Shown here piece after piece: positions 14,501 to 24,164 of a stretch of 64,000 bases of DNA. The stretch is taken from the NCBI GenBank assembly GCA_019054805.1, contig JAHQIY010000015.1, positions 1,930,001 through 1,994,000 on the forward strand, written 5' to 3'. Each line of letters begins with the position of its first letter. Position 1 is the stretch's first letter. Below the pieces are notes generated by a model. The model did not search any database and was not told the DNA's origin. It saw only the letters and a program-made list of their open reading frames with translations. Origin of the DNA: Brachionus manjavacas (Eukaryota > Rotifera > Eurotatoria > Ploima > Brachionidae). The position numbers and the translations under genes are program-made.

Positions 14501-14846
14501 GTACCAAAGAAGGAAGAAATTATTTAAAAGGCAAAAATTCCAGCAATAAAATTTTATCCAAAATTTCACAAATTTTTTTAAAATTTTTAAAATAATTTAG
14601 TGAAAAAATTTAATGTAAAAAAATCTAAAATAAATCAAATTTTTCATTTAAACAAGCAAATAAAAATAAAAAAATGAAAATAAAATTAATTTACAAATTA
14701 TGGCCTTTTTGTTAAATATTTATAATTTTTAAAATAAAGAAATATTTTAAAATTTATCATATTTAAGAGCTCATTTTGCAAAACAATTAAATGATAAATT
14801 AAAAAAAATTAGTTTTATTTCAGAAAAATAGATGGATTATAAATTT
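11557..14846. other. Intergenic region with small repeat and faint coding relics
   Basis: Mostly A/T-rich DNA between POLK and the 705-residue gene. It holds a 168-bp inverted-repeat element at 12500-12667 (separate entry). Two short stretches of less A/T-biased sequence, about 13560-13900 and 14040-14520, look like worn coding sequence (for example EDFEPPLKKQDIFATNIKYARIW in broken form near 13660, and QFGVGRSGRCLQLWLQ near 14070). I could not assign them to a family. No intact gene is visible. Confidence 0.4.
12500..12667. repeat. Small inverted-repeat (MITE-like) element
   Basis: The left end GGAATAAACCTGAAATTTA is matched by the right end (reverse complement GGAATAAACGCCAGAAATTT). A second inner pair, AACCGGAATTC and GAATTCCGGTT, lies inside. 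The unit is 168 bp. No target duplication is evident, so the exact ends are uncertain. Confidence 0.45.
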
Positions 14847-16964
14847 TTAAAATCTCGAATTTTTAACAAACATTTTTTCGATATTGTCCATTAAAGGTTT
14901 TATAACAAACTGGGAAATTTCTTGTACCAAATCATATTCATTGTTCATTTCATTAAATTCCTCGGAAAAGTTTTTCGTAATTAAGCAGTCAAAATTTTGA
15001 TTTAGAGCCGGTGTAATAGGGACACTTTGTATATCTTCAAAGTTGTGTATCGATGGTTCCAAGAACGAAAATCCATCGCTGAAGACCGAAATGTTTGTCT
15101 TGAAAACTGGAGTTTTTGGCAGTGAGTGGCTTGGAGAGTCACTTTTGGGCTCGTCCATCATCATCTGAGCATCGTTCTCGACCAAACTTGAGCCCAGCAA
15201 CTGGTTCATCTCATGCTCGTCAATGGACAACTCAGAAGCATCTTCAAAGTACACAACTTCCTGGGACTCGAGCCGTTCTCGCTCTTTTGACCACATGCGA
15301 CTGTCAAGCAGATAAAAATCGGCTTTAAATCTATACTTAAATTTTTTGAATAATTTTTGATTAAACGATGGAATAGGAAGGTTTTTATGTAATGGATTAA
15401 ATATTAACTTTTTTAATTCTGTACAACATTTGATATCTCTTTTACGAGGATCAGCTAAACTTTCGTTAAAATCATCGCCTACAAAAGCCGTCTGTATTTG
15501 TAGGATGAATTTTATTTTAGACTGTATCGCGGCTTCTAATTTTCCGACTAGCAAAAACTCGCTCAGTACATCATCGAGAAATATTTTAAAATCGTTCAAA
15601 TAAGTCATGAGATTGCTTGTTTGGTGCTCGGAAATGCTCGAGCCGAGCTGAAAATTTAAATCATAAATACAAAATTTGTCGTATTCAATTTTTATAACTT
15701 CATAGTAATCCATTAACTCTCGCAAATAATTGAAATTTTTCTGCTCATTCTTGCCCAAGTATTGATTAAGTTGGCTAAGTAAATATTTGTAAATTACAGC
15801 GCCTAAATTGACCAGACCGTTTGTTTCTGTGGTCGAGTCAAAATTCAATTTAGCATAATCCTCAATTAAAATATTTAATTTTTGGCTCAAAGCATTGCAC
15901 TCATTGCTCAAAAGCATTTGTCTTGTGGAACTTAAATTTTCAGCCATCTGCCTACTCTGGTAATTTGATATCAAATATTTTATTTGCTGCAGATTTAGAT
16001 TGTAGATTTTTTGGAGACTATTTAGGATCAGGTTGACCATTTTGAACATGTAGTGCTGGTAGCGCACGTCTGTTTCAATGAGACTGCATAATTTTTCCGG
16101 CTCGGCTCGTCTGCTCTGGTCAGCTGGCATGTCAGTGGCGCCTAGAATATTGTCAATGTCGATTGAATCGAAAAAATTTTGACAATCGTCCAGGCGCGCA
16201 TTTTTTGTAATCAGACTCTTTAGCTCTGGCAGGATCGAGTTGGCAATTTCGGAATTTTCTTCGAAAATATTGAGACTATTTACATTAAAGCCGTTTGTTT
16301 TTTCGTTCTTTTTTTTGGACAGGTTGCTTAGGTGGTAGTTTTTGGAACGCTGGAAGGCTAATTTGGAGTTGTGCTTGAGGGAGAGAGAAAAAGACTCGGA
16401 TATACTTGGAAGGTTGATCAAATCGTCAGATAACGCGATTTGCTTGAATTTTTTGTCAAATTTTTCGATCATACTACTGGTGATCGAGTGCCGATTTAGC
16501 TTGGAGAGATACTCGGCACCATAGGTGACATAATGGTGCTGGCTGTTCTCGTCTATTTTGGTCAGATCGTGATACTTTTTGAACTTTTTTGCCAGATCGA
16601 CACAGTTTTTTATATTCGTACAGTGACTGGGCATGTCTGAGGAAGAGTTGTCATCGAGCCTAGAGCCGAATAAATTTTTTCGCTTTACACCTTTGAGAGA
16701 TCGTTCCTGGTCAAATTTTGAGAACAAGCTGCACAAGTTGCTTTTGTGAGGTTTTTTCTGAGTGGAATTTCTCTCTGTGGCCAGTCTGTCAGGAAATGTT
16801 ACTTTGAAGCTGGATTTTTTTTTGCCATTCAAATCGCCATTTGTCAAGCCGTTTTTCAGCTTATTTGGTTCAAAATGGTTCGAGGACAGCGCAGCTGCGG
16901 GCTCAAAGTCAACAGACATTAATGATGGAATCGATTGGCTAGTCGGCTTCATTTTCGAATCCAT
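14847..16964 (-). CDS. Unrecognised 705-aa protein
   Basis: A single long open frame of 705 codons, richer in G+C than its surroundings, begins MDSKMKPTSQSIPSLMSVDF and ends DNIEKMFVKNSRF. I do not recognise the family. The first 220 residues are basic and Ser/Asn/Lys-rich and look disordered; the KKKSS and KRKN clusters could serve nuclear targeting. Residues about 280-550 are rich in Leu, Ile, Tyr and Asn and look helical (LIETDVRYQHYMFKMVNLIL, then NLNLQQIKYLISNYQSRQMA). The tail is acidic and Ser-rich. No signal peptide or membrane segment is visible. The length, base composition and lack of stops make it a real host gene. The start codon chosen is the first ATG of the frame. Confidence 0.75.
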   Translation of the reverse strand: MDSKMKPTSQSIPSLMSVDFEPAAALSSNHFEPNKLKNGLTNGDLNGKKKSSFKVTFPDRLATERNSTQKKPHKSNLCSLFSKFDQERSLKGVKRKNLFGSRLDDNSSSDMPSHCTNIKNCVDLAKKFKKYHDLTKIDENSQHHYVTYGAEYLSKLNRHSITSSMIEKFDKKFKQIALSDDLINLPSISESFSLSLKHNSKLAFQRSKNYHLSNLSKKKNEKTNGFNVNSLNIFEENSEIANSILPELKSLITKNARLDDCQNFFDSIDIDNILGATDMPADQSRRAEPEKLCSLIETDVRYQHYMFKMVNLILNSLQKIYNLNLQQIKYLISNYQSRQMAENLSSTRQMLLSNECNALSQKLNILIEDYAKLNFDSTTETNGLVNLGAVIYKYLLSQLNQYLGKNEQKNFNYLRELMDYYEVIKIEYDKFCIYDLNFQLGSSISEHQTSNLMTYLNDFKIFLDDVLSEFLLVGKLEAAIQSKIKFILQIQTAFVGDDFNESLADPRKRDIKCCTELKKLIFNPLHKNLPIPSFNQKLFKKFKYRFKADFYLLDSRMWSKERERLESQEVVYFEDASELSIDEHEMNQLLGSSLVENDAQMMMDEPKSDSPSHSLPKTPVFKTNISVFSDGFSFLEPSIHNFEDIQSVPITPALNQNFDCLITKNFSEEFNEMNNEYDLVQEISQFVIKPLMDNIEKMFVKNSRF

Positions 16965-17465
16965 TCACGAATAATTAAAAAATATTTTATAAAAAATTAA
17001 CAATATGAACTTTTGTATAACATTAACTGAGCATAAGTAAATTAATTAAGCCATTTGCTTGTATTCGGTCTTTAAATTTGAAATGGAAAGGTACTGGAAA
17101 AGCGACCAAGCATTTAATCCTAGAAAAAAGTTTTAGATAAAATAAAATTTTTCATTTTTCACTTAGGTAGTGGTTATTTTTTATTTTGAAATAATTTTTT
17201 TTAATTTTTTATAAAAAAATTGATTATTTAAATCTATTTCTATTACAAATGAAACTTTATTATAAAAATATTCTGCCATTTTCCCAACTAAGAAAGTTAA
17301 AGATCTTGCACAATAGATCCTTTTTTGTTTATTTCCAAAAAATAACCATCTTCTTGAAGATTTGGCGCATTTATTTCTTCAATTTTTTATTTGTTTTTTA
17401 ATTTTGGCCAATTTAGTTTAAAAAAAAGTACAAATTTTTCGGACACCCTTTCCCTCTTCTTTCAC
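16965..17465. other. Intergenic DNA between the 705-aa gene and the MULE
   Basis: Likely holds the promoter of the minus-strand 705-residue gene. A block of about 45 bp at 17428-17475 (ACAAATTTTTCGGA, then CTTCTTT) recurs near 23831-23880 in the same orientation. Nothing else stands out. Confidence 0.4.
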
Positions 17466-17667
17466 ATTTTAAATTATGACAAACAAACTACTTCACTGAT
17501 AATTAAACTAATTGAGTGACAATTAATAGGTGACAAAAATTTAAAAGTGATATAATTTTAATCGATAAGTTTGTATATTAACAGATAAAATAAATACTTA
17601 TCATATAAAAAAATTTTCTCTTCCATATAAAGCAAAAAAATAAATACTTATCGATAAGAAATAAAAA

Positions 17668-19772
17668 ATGTCTAGTACTGAATCAGTAATTCCCAATATC
17701 AATGAAGAGGACACAATGCTTGATATAGACCAAGAAGATGAAGAACCACTAAAAAAACTTGGGAAAGGAATTTTATATCAAGAGGTAGCAATCATTAAGT
17801 TGACTGAATTTATTCAGCAAAAAGATGCTACAATGAACAAGCATGGATTCATTAATAAATTTAGCCACGATACCAATTTATGGAAATACCAATACAAGCG
17901 CAAACGAATTGACACTGTTTGCTATTATTTCCTCTGTTCGCCACCATTGTCGAGCTGCAGCACAATGGCTTATTATCACCTTACTTCTGATGACGAAGTA
18001 TGTTTATTCATCAGTGATTATAAACATGAGCACAAGGACAAAACTGAAAGAGGTTTACCAACAGAAATAAAAGAGCAGATCAAGCGCTACTTCGAAATGA
18101 AAATAACAACTCCAAAAGCCATACTGAGAGCACTCGATCATGATGGACTACAACGACCACAAATAAAAACTTTAAGTAACTATCTGGCTATTATACGTAA
18201 AGATAACTACGGTCCGGCACACATAAACGTTCGGGATCTTGAACTATGGCACCAAAATCGGAAGGAGGTTCCAGACGATTACGACAAACCATTTTGTCCA
18301 AGTTTCGAGAAAGCTGTAGATAACGATCAGCTCATGTTTTTCCGAATTTTTATCACCACCAAGCGACTGATTAACAATGCGGACAAGACAAAGCATTTAA
18401 CAGTAGATGCTACTTACAAACTCATTTGGCAAGGTTTCCCAGTCTTGATGATTGGTACTACTGATCGCCAAAAGCACTTTCATCCGTTTGGTATTTGTAT
18501 TTCAACCAACGAAACAGGAGATGACTTCAGATTCCTTTTTGAATCACTCAAAAAAGTTGTTTTCGATGTGATGCAACTGCAGTATTTGCCACAGATCGTA
18601 ATAGCAGATGGTGCCGATGCAATCACCAATGGATTTCAAGAAGCATTCGCTGATATTTTTGAAAAGAGAGTTATGTGCTTTGCTCATGTTATACGTAAAG
18701 TTGACGCGCAACTGAATCGTTTCACCACTGAAGCCCAGAAAGCCATAAAGTATTCAATAAGACAAGATATCATGCGGCTTCAATTGTGCGAATCTGAAGA
18801 AATTTTTGATGCCGTATTAAAACTTTTCATTAACAAGTGGCGTTCGTATAAATCTGAGCTTATAGACAATTTCCTTGACTATTTTTGCTGCGAGTGGACT
18901 ACAAGGTATTATTAATATATATATATTTTAATATTTTCATCTTTTATTTTATAATTTTTTTAAGATTAAAAGGTTGGTTTGAAGGCTATGCTCCCGGTGT
19001 GCCATCCACCAATAATGCTTTAGAATCCTGGAATCTAATAATCAAGCTAGAGTCAACTATGAGGCAACGTCACAATTTAAGTTCATTCCTTACAATCTTA
19101 GAGAATGACATCATTGGGCGTTGGTCAAGAGATAGGCATCCCGAAAACGTGAATCGTGCAATTTTTTACACTGAATTTAATTGCGATCTACAATTGTATA
19201 CTGCCGCTTTTCAATGGACTAGCAATATAAAAACTGACTGTATTATCAAAATTTCTTCCTCTAATGGTCGTATTTTTTATAGTCATCAAGATCTCAATCT
19301 AAAGCTGACAAAGGAAACAGTTGACGACTATATTTTAACAAAACAAAATTTATCTTGGCGTACATTTAATGACTACTCTCAATTTTGCCAGATCAATGAG
19401 ACCATTCTATGTTCCGATGATTGGAAACAAAGCAAATGCAATTGTAGAGAATTTGCTAAACACTACATCTGCATTCATGTTCTTGGCCTTGCATACCGTT
19501 ACAAGCTTTGCATTATCCCAGAAGAAGCTAAAACAATTTCGATCGGTCAAAAACGCAAAAGAGGCAGACCAAAAAAACAAAAAGCAGCTTTGTTTTACCA
19601 AAATGATTGTGATTTGAGCAGTTCAGAAAATGAAGATATTCAAGAGCCTCCTACCGATTCAGTCATTGAGAAAGAATCTGTTACTGAATCTACAGTCGAA
19701 GCTACAGTGGATTTACCAAGAAAACGAGGAAGACCAAAGAAATCAACAACTCATGGAAAAAAACAAAAATAA
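17668..19772 (+). CDS. MULE transposase with SWIM zinc finger and two AT-hooks
   Basis: Two exons, 17668-18905 and 18965-19772, joined over a 59-bp GT/AG intron, give 681 aa with no break. It would cut and join the transposon ends. Residues about 72-122 form a FLYWCH/WRKY-like Cys/His region that probably binds DNA. The MULE DDE core shows Asp247 (LTVDATYKL), Asp314 (IVIADGADA) and Glu433 in TNNALESWN, with the usual C..H pair (CFAHV) between them. A SWIM finger has Cys571, Cys573, Cys582 and His584. Two AT-hooks (KRGRPKK) lie near 611-616 and 667-672; they suit the A/T-rich arms. A TATA-like TATAAA sits about 45 bp before the ATG. All key residues are present, so activity is possible. It could instead be a domesticated gene, but the flanking arms argue for a transposon. 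Confidence 0.88.
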
Positions 19773-19814
19773 ATTAATCGTTTATATTTTTTTATATTTT
19801 TTTATATTTTGTCA

Positions 19815-20040
19815 TTTAAATAAATATTTTCGTCACTAAAATTAGTTTTTTTTGTCTACAAATAAGGTTTTATTTTGTCAGTGAAAAATTATAAAAAAGT
19901 CATCTCAATATATAAATTTGTCAGTCGTTTAGTTTTTTTGTCAGAATAATTAGTTTTTTATAGTCAGCTAAAACAAATAAAATTAGTCACCACTTTTAGT
20001 TATTTTTGTCATCTTAAAAAAATTTAATTTGTCACCCCGA
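19815..20040 (-). repeat. Right subterminal motif array of the MULE
   Basis: Read on the minus strand, about eleven copies of a TGACAAA-like motif (variants TGACTAA, TGACGAA) follow each other, mostly 15-25 bp apart, often with ACTAA between. The left arm has about five in the opposite sense. Arrays of this sort in DNA transposons commonly bind the transposase; that role here is inference. Confidence 0.65.
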
Positions 20041-20336
20041 AAAAATATAAGCCAATAAAAAATACAACAAAATTTTTTTCTTTAAATATGAACATTATTT
20101 TTGAGGGATAAAAATCGAAAGTTACTCTTTATTATAAATTGTATCGAAAAAAATTTTTACTAGAAAAAAATAAACCAATCCAAATTATAAAATATTGTTA
20201 AAAAAAAAATTATTTTTCAAAATTCTTTTCAAAAACTAAATATGTTTGCTTTGAGTATTTAGAAAAAAAAATCTAAAATATTGGACAATTGAGACCAGCA
20301 ATGCTTTTTGGAAATTTGAGTTTCTTTTTTTTTTTT

Positions 20337-20404
20337 CAAGCGAGGGGGGTTTAGACGGACTGCTTGGAAGCTCATTGCTTCCTTTCAGCCCCCGTTCGTG
20401 CTTG
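20337..20404. other. G/C-rich nested hairpin, 68 bp
   Basis: A sharply G/C-rich patch in A/T-rich DNA. It pairs at three levels: CAAGC with GCTTG outermost, GGGGG with CCCCC in the middle, and GGAAGC with GCTTCC around the loop TCATT. It could be a structured RNA, part of a SINE, or a fragment of a repeat. No A/B box was recognised. A T-run lies at one side (A-run on the minus strand). Confidence 0.45.
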
Positions 20405-21623
20405 ATCTTTTATTTAAAATAAAAAAAAATAATACAAGTAGAATAAATTTTTTTTAAATGTTGATTATGTTTTGAATGAATTTGAAAAAAAGAAGAACTG
20501 TAAGAACTGTAATTTGAGGTTCTATAAAGATTGATTGTTATATAGCGTGGCAAAATATAAGAGATTTTTACAAATGAGTCAATGAGAAACTTAAGAAGAA
20601 TGAGAAAGAGATAATTTAGCTGAACAAGAACTTTGTCAAATTGGAATGACTTTGAGTTAGCTAAATTAATTACGCTTTGCGAACAAGAGCTAGTGCATGG
20701 ACGTTCGAAAAAGAGATGTAAAGTGGGTAAAATACATAGTTATATTTCAATTTATTTGTTTAAACCAAAAGTAAAAATATACAGTAGTACTATTTAGAAT
20801 TATTGCCAAATTTTACGTAAAATTATTTAAATTGAATATAAATTTTTGAAAAATGATAAATAATATAAAATTTGAATACTAAGTATTTAAAAATTTCTCT
20901 AATTTTTTTCAAACTAGAGAGAAATCACTTACCTATGACAAATTTTGAAAAAAAAGTTCGTAAAATATTCATTCTTACTTTTTGTTATTATTATGATAAA
21001 ATAAAAATAGTAAAGTAGTATAAAATGGTTACAAGTATAAAATTCTAAAACTAAAAATAAGTAAATTAGTTTAGAAAAAAACTGTAAATGCCACTGCAAA
21101 ATTGATAAAAATGGTACTCAAAATGTAGAAAACAAATTGTGCTCAACTTGCAGCATTCCAATGGCTAAAAGAAGACATTTTTTTGTTTTTGATGCAACTC
21201 AAAAAAAATAAAATAAAAATTTTAATTGTATTAATATATATCTATGATATTTTTTTTGATATTTTTTAATGAAGATATTTTTTATTAGAATATATATATT
21301 TTTATTAAATTAGACTTAACTTTAATAATTTCTTTTTATTATAAAAGCGGTTTTTGTATTAAAATAAACGAAAAATTTATTAACATTAGTGGTGAGGTAA
21401 ATTATCGGCTATTATTTTTTGACTTATTTAAAAATACAAATTTAAAAAAAAATTCTCTTCAATTATTCAAGGTCTTTTTTTTAGCCATGGTTATTATTCA
21501 TCAAGGCATTTTTTGCAATGGCCAAGTAATAAATAAATTTCTAAATACATTATAATGGAAAAAATCAAACAAGTTTTTATTTTAATATTTTTATTTTAGG
21601 AAAAATTTTTGTTACTTAAGAAA
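20405..21623. other. Intergenic DNA, no gene seen
   Basis: A/T-rich, with no convincing reading frame or repeat. It is the 3' flank of the minus-strand EF-hand gene. Confidence 0.4.
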
Positions 21624-22901
21624 TTAAAGAGTTGTAGCAGCAGCTTTGAATTCTTCATAGCTTAAAACGCCATCACCATTGGTGTCAATTGAAGCAAAGT
21701 AAGCTCTCAATTCAGATTCAGAGATTACTTTTTCACTACTCAATTCGATGTTGCTTGCAATGGAAGAAGCTTCTTGATATGACAACAAATTGGCTGATTC
21801 AGTTGATGTGATCAATCCGTATGGACTAGCTTCACTTGAAAACAAAGAAGCATTGTATGTGATTCCGTTTTGGCTTAAGTATTGAGCATAGGCGGCCAAA
21901 TCAGTTCGGCTAACGTCAACTAAGCTCAATGCTTCGACTTCACCTTCTAGTTGTGGCAAGCCGTGTTCTCTGTGACTGTCCGAAACAACAACACTTTGTG
22001 GAGCACCGATTTTGGAGGCAGCTTGTTTGAATTCGTCATGTCTCAACAGTTCCGAGCCAAATCGTCTCGCATATTCATCTGGATTTGCCAATTGAGTGCC
22101 TAGATTTCTGTACTCACGAGTCACTTCGACTTCTGGAGCTTCCCATTGAATGACCAAATTTCTTGGATTTGGCAAAACACAGTCTGGCTCAGCTCGATGA
22201 TAAACAACTCTTCGGTTTGATTGTTTGAATGGCAACCACTTTTCCAAGAATATTTGCTGTGGCTTTGGTGGAATTGGTGGCAAGCGTTCGACAACAACCT
22301 TACGAGCTGGTGGAGCCAACACTTTGCCTGGCACCAACACTTGTTGGTCTGGAATTTGAGGCGGTGGTGGTGGTGGAACTTCGCGCAATACCAATGGAGC
22401 TGGATTGGCAGGCTTTGGCGGAGCTTGACGAACAACCAGTGGAGGAGCTGGAGCTATTTGTCTATTTGGCAATTGTCTCACAACAATGTCGCCTGGCTTT
22501 GGCGCTTTTGGTGGCTCCAAAAATCTAAACGCAACATCTTGAACATATCTTATTTTCTCGCTTGGTTTCTTTCTGATCAACTCTGGATTTGGATCATTGT
22601 TCAATTTGTATTGATCCAATGATATCGGTGGCAAAAATCTACAATTTCCGCTTGCTTGACCACTCAACTGACCACTCAATTGACCACTCAATCGAGCATT
22701 CGATTGACCACTTGATACCACTTCAACATTTTGATATGAACTGCTGGCCACACCACTCTGATCTCCACTAACTGGATAGCTTTGAGTGTATTCTTGTGAA
22801 ATACTCGCTGCCGAAACACTTCTCAGAGCATTTTCTACCACACTATTCAACTCGCTTCTATTAACAGCGGTATTTTCTAATCCTGAATATTTTCTAGACA
22901 T
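21624..22901 (-). CDS. Proline-rich repeat protein with C-terminal EF-hand
   Basis: A single-exon gene of 425 aa, much richer in G+C than its surroundings, beginning MSRKYSGLENTAV. Three parts are visible. The N-terminus is Ser/Gln-rich with a short repeat (LSGQLSGQ, about residues 70-85). The middle, about 105-240, is built of Pro/Val-rich units such as IVVRQLP, LVVRQAPPKP, LVLREVPPPP and KVVVERLPPIP, reminiscent of alveolin-like cytoskeletal repeats. The C-terminus carries one canonical EF-hand loop, DTNGDGVLSYEE, at about 406-417 with all calcium ligands. There is no signal peptide or membrane segment. A TATA box 54 bp before the ATG and the biased codons suggest strong expression. A structural, cytoskeletal role is inference; the family is not recognised with certainty. 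Confidence 0.8.
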   Translation of the reverse strand: MSRKYSGLENTAVNRSELNSVVENALRSVSAASISQEYTQSYPVSGDQSGVASSSYQNVEVVSSGQSNARLSGQLSGQLSGQASGNCRFLPPISLDQYKLNNDPNPELIRKKPSEKIRYVQDVAFRFLEPPKAPKPGDIVVRQLPNRQIAPAPPLVVRQAPPKPANPAPLVLREVPPPPPPQIPDQQVLVPGKVLAPPARKVVVERLPPIPPKPQQIFLEKWLPFKQSNRRVVYHRAEPDCVLPNPRNLVIQWEAPEVEVTREYRNLGTQLANPDEYARRFGSELLRHDEFKQAASKIGAPQSVVVSDSHREHGLPQLEGEVEALSLVDVSRTDLAAYAQYLSQNGITYNASLFSSEASPYGLITSTESANLLSYQEASSIASNIELSSEKVISESELRAYFASIDTNGDGVLSYEEFKAAATTL

Positions 22902-22954
22902 TATTAGCTTTTCTAATTTGTTTTAATGATGATCACATAAAATTAAGGCTCAAG

Positions 22955-22962
22955 TATTTATA
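22955..22962 (-). promoter_or_regulatory. TATA box of the EF-hand gene
   Basis: TATAAATA on the minus strand, ending 54 bp before the start codon at 22901. Transcription would begin about 25-30 bp downstream, leaving a 5' UTR of some 25-30 nt. Confidence 0.65.
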
Positions 22963-24164
22963 CTTGGTAAAATATCAAAAAAATGGTATACCTGCCATAA
23001 TTTGATGTTTGTCGATACAATTTTCTTTGTGCTCATGATCGATTTCAATTCAATAGTGAAATTTTTAAATGCTCATTTTATCATCAAATCTGGCTTTTCC
23101 CTTAAGAATAATAACACCTATTTCTAAAATTTTAAAACAAAATTCCATATTATCATTCCATTCATTTTTGCTTTAAAACTATTTTTGTATTCTAATTTGA
23201 AGGAGTTATTTAAAAAATTATCATCTAAAAAAAAGCTTCTAAATTAAAGATAAATGGATTCATAATTGTTAATTTGAAAATTTTAGTTCAAAATCAGATT
23301 TTTTTAATACTCAAATTTAATTATTCAAGCTTAAAGCATAAGTATAACTAATTTATAATTAAAAATAATTATTAAAACAAAATATGGAAATAATTATCAG
23401 TGTACACCAGAATGTCGGAATACACGAAGGTTGCAATGGTTCCACTTTTCTTTGAGGTTGGGTATAGCAAGTAAAATAATCCAAAGAAAAAATATCAGAA
23501 AAAATTAATGAAATTTAAGAAACCGAAACAAAATAGACTAAAAATTAAAATAAAAAAATTTAGAGGTGAAACATTTTCTCAGAAATATTACAAATTCTTT
23601 AATCAAAATGTCAAAAATTCATATTTTTTCTTTATTAATAGTTTTTGAAAATATATAAAATTTAGGTTTTTTGGATTTTTTATGTCGCTAAAATGAATGC
23701 AAAAATTTTATTGAACATAATCAACTTGGTGTTTAAGCTGTGTGCTTTGATGATTATTTTAACCATTAATACTAAAAGTATTTAAATTTTAAACTTCATA
23801 AAAAAAATTTAGCAAATTTATTTTTCAAAGATGTTCAAGCACAAATTTTTCGGATACCATTTCCATCTTCTTTAACATTTAATATCAGTGGAATTTATTT
23901 GAATTAATATTCAACTTTAGACCAAAAAAAATTTAATTTAAATTCAAAATTATTTTTTTCTTAATAAAAATTTTAATTCTAGTATGTTTTTTTTTCGAAG
24001 ATTAAAAAAATCATATAATTTTTGCATTGAAATATTTCAAATTTTAACTAACAAACTTGCTTGCTAACGCTAAACTCGTGCATTTAATGGAAACTAATTT
24101 TTAGAATAAATAATTTTAAAAACAAAATTAAAATTATTTTTTATTAAAATTACATTATTTTCAG
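22963..24164. other. Intergenic region between divergent EF-hand gene and COX10
   Basis: No gene seen. It contains the second copy (about 23831-23880) of the ACAAATTTTTCGGA repeat block found at 17428. The promoters of both flanking genes must lie here. Confidence 0.4.

Larger units (their letters stand above)
17470..20048 (+). mobile_element. Mutator-like (MULE) DNA transposon, apparently complete
   Basis: The element comprises a full-length transposase gene flanked by A/T-rich arms that carry many copies of a short motif around TGACAAA. In the left arm (about 17478-17545) the motif reads forward; in the right arm (about 19815-20040) it is inverted. The same arms flank an internally deleted copy at about 49165-49775, which confirms that they belong to the element. 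The outermost base at each end and the target duplication could not be fixed. The gene has no stop or frameshift, so the element may have moved fairly recently. Confidence 0.75.

Noticed and set aside
14280-14520. Possible exon on the plus strand
   Set aside because: Contains a readable stretch (EVKNWSMTALELVNRNCQKC) but also stops, with no family and no splice context.
22221-22622. Trp-rich plus-strand frame
   Set aside because: It is the mirror of the Pro-rich coding region of the EF-hand gene on the minus strand.
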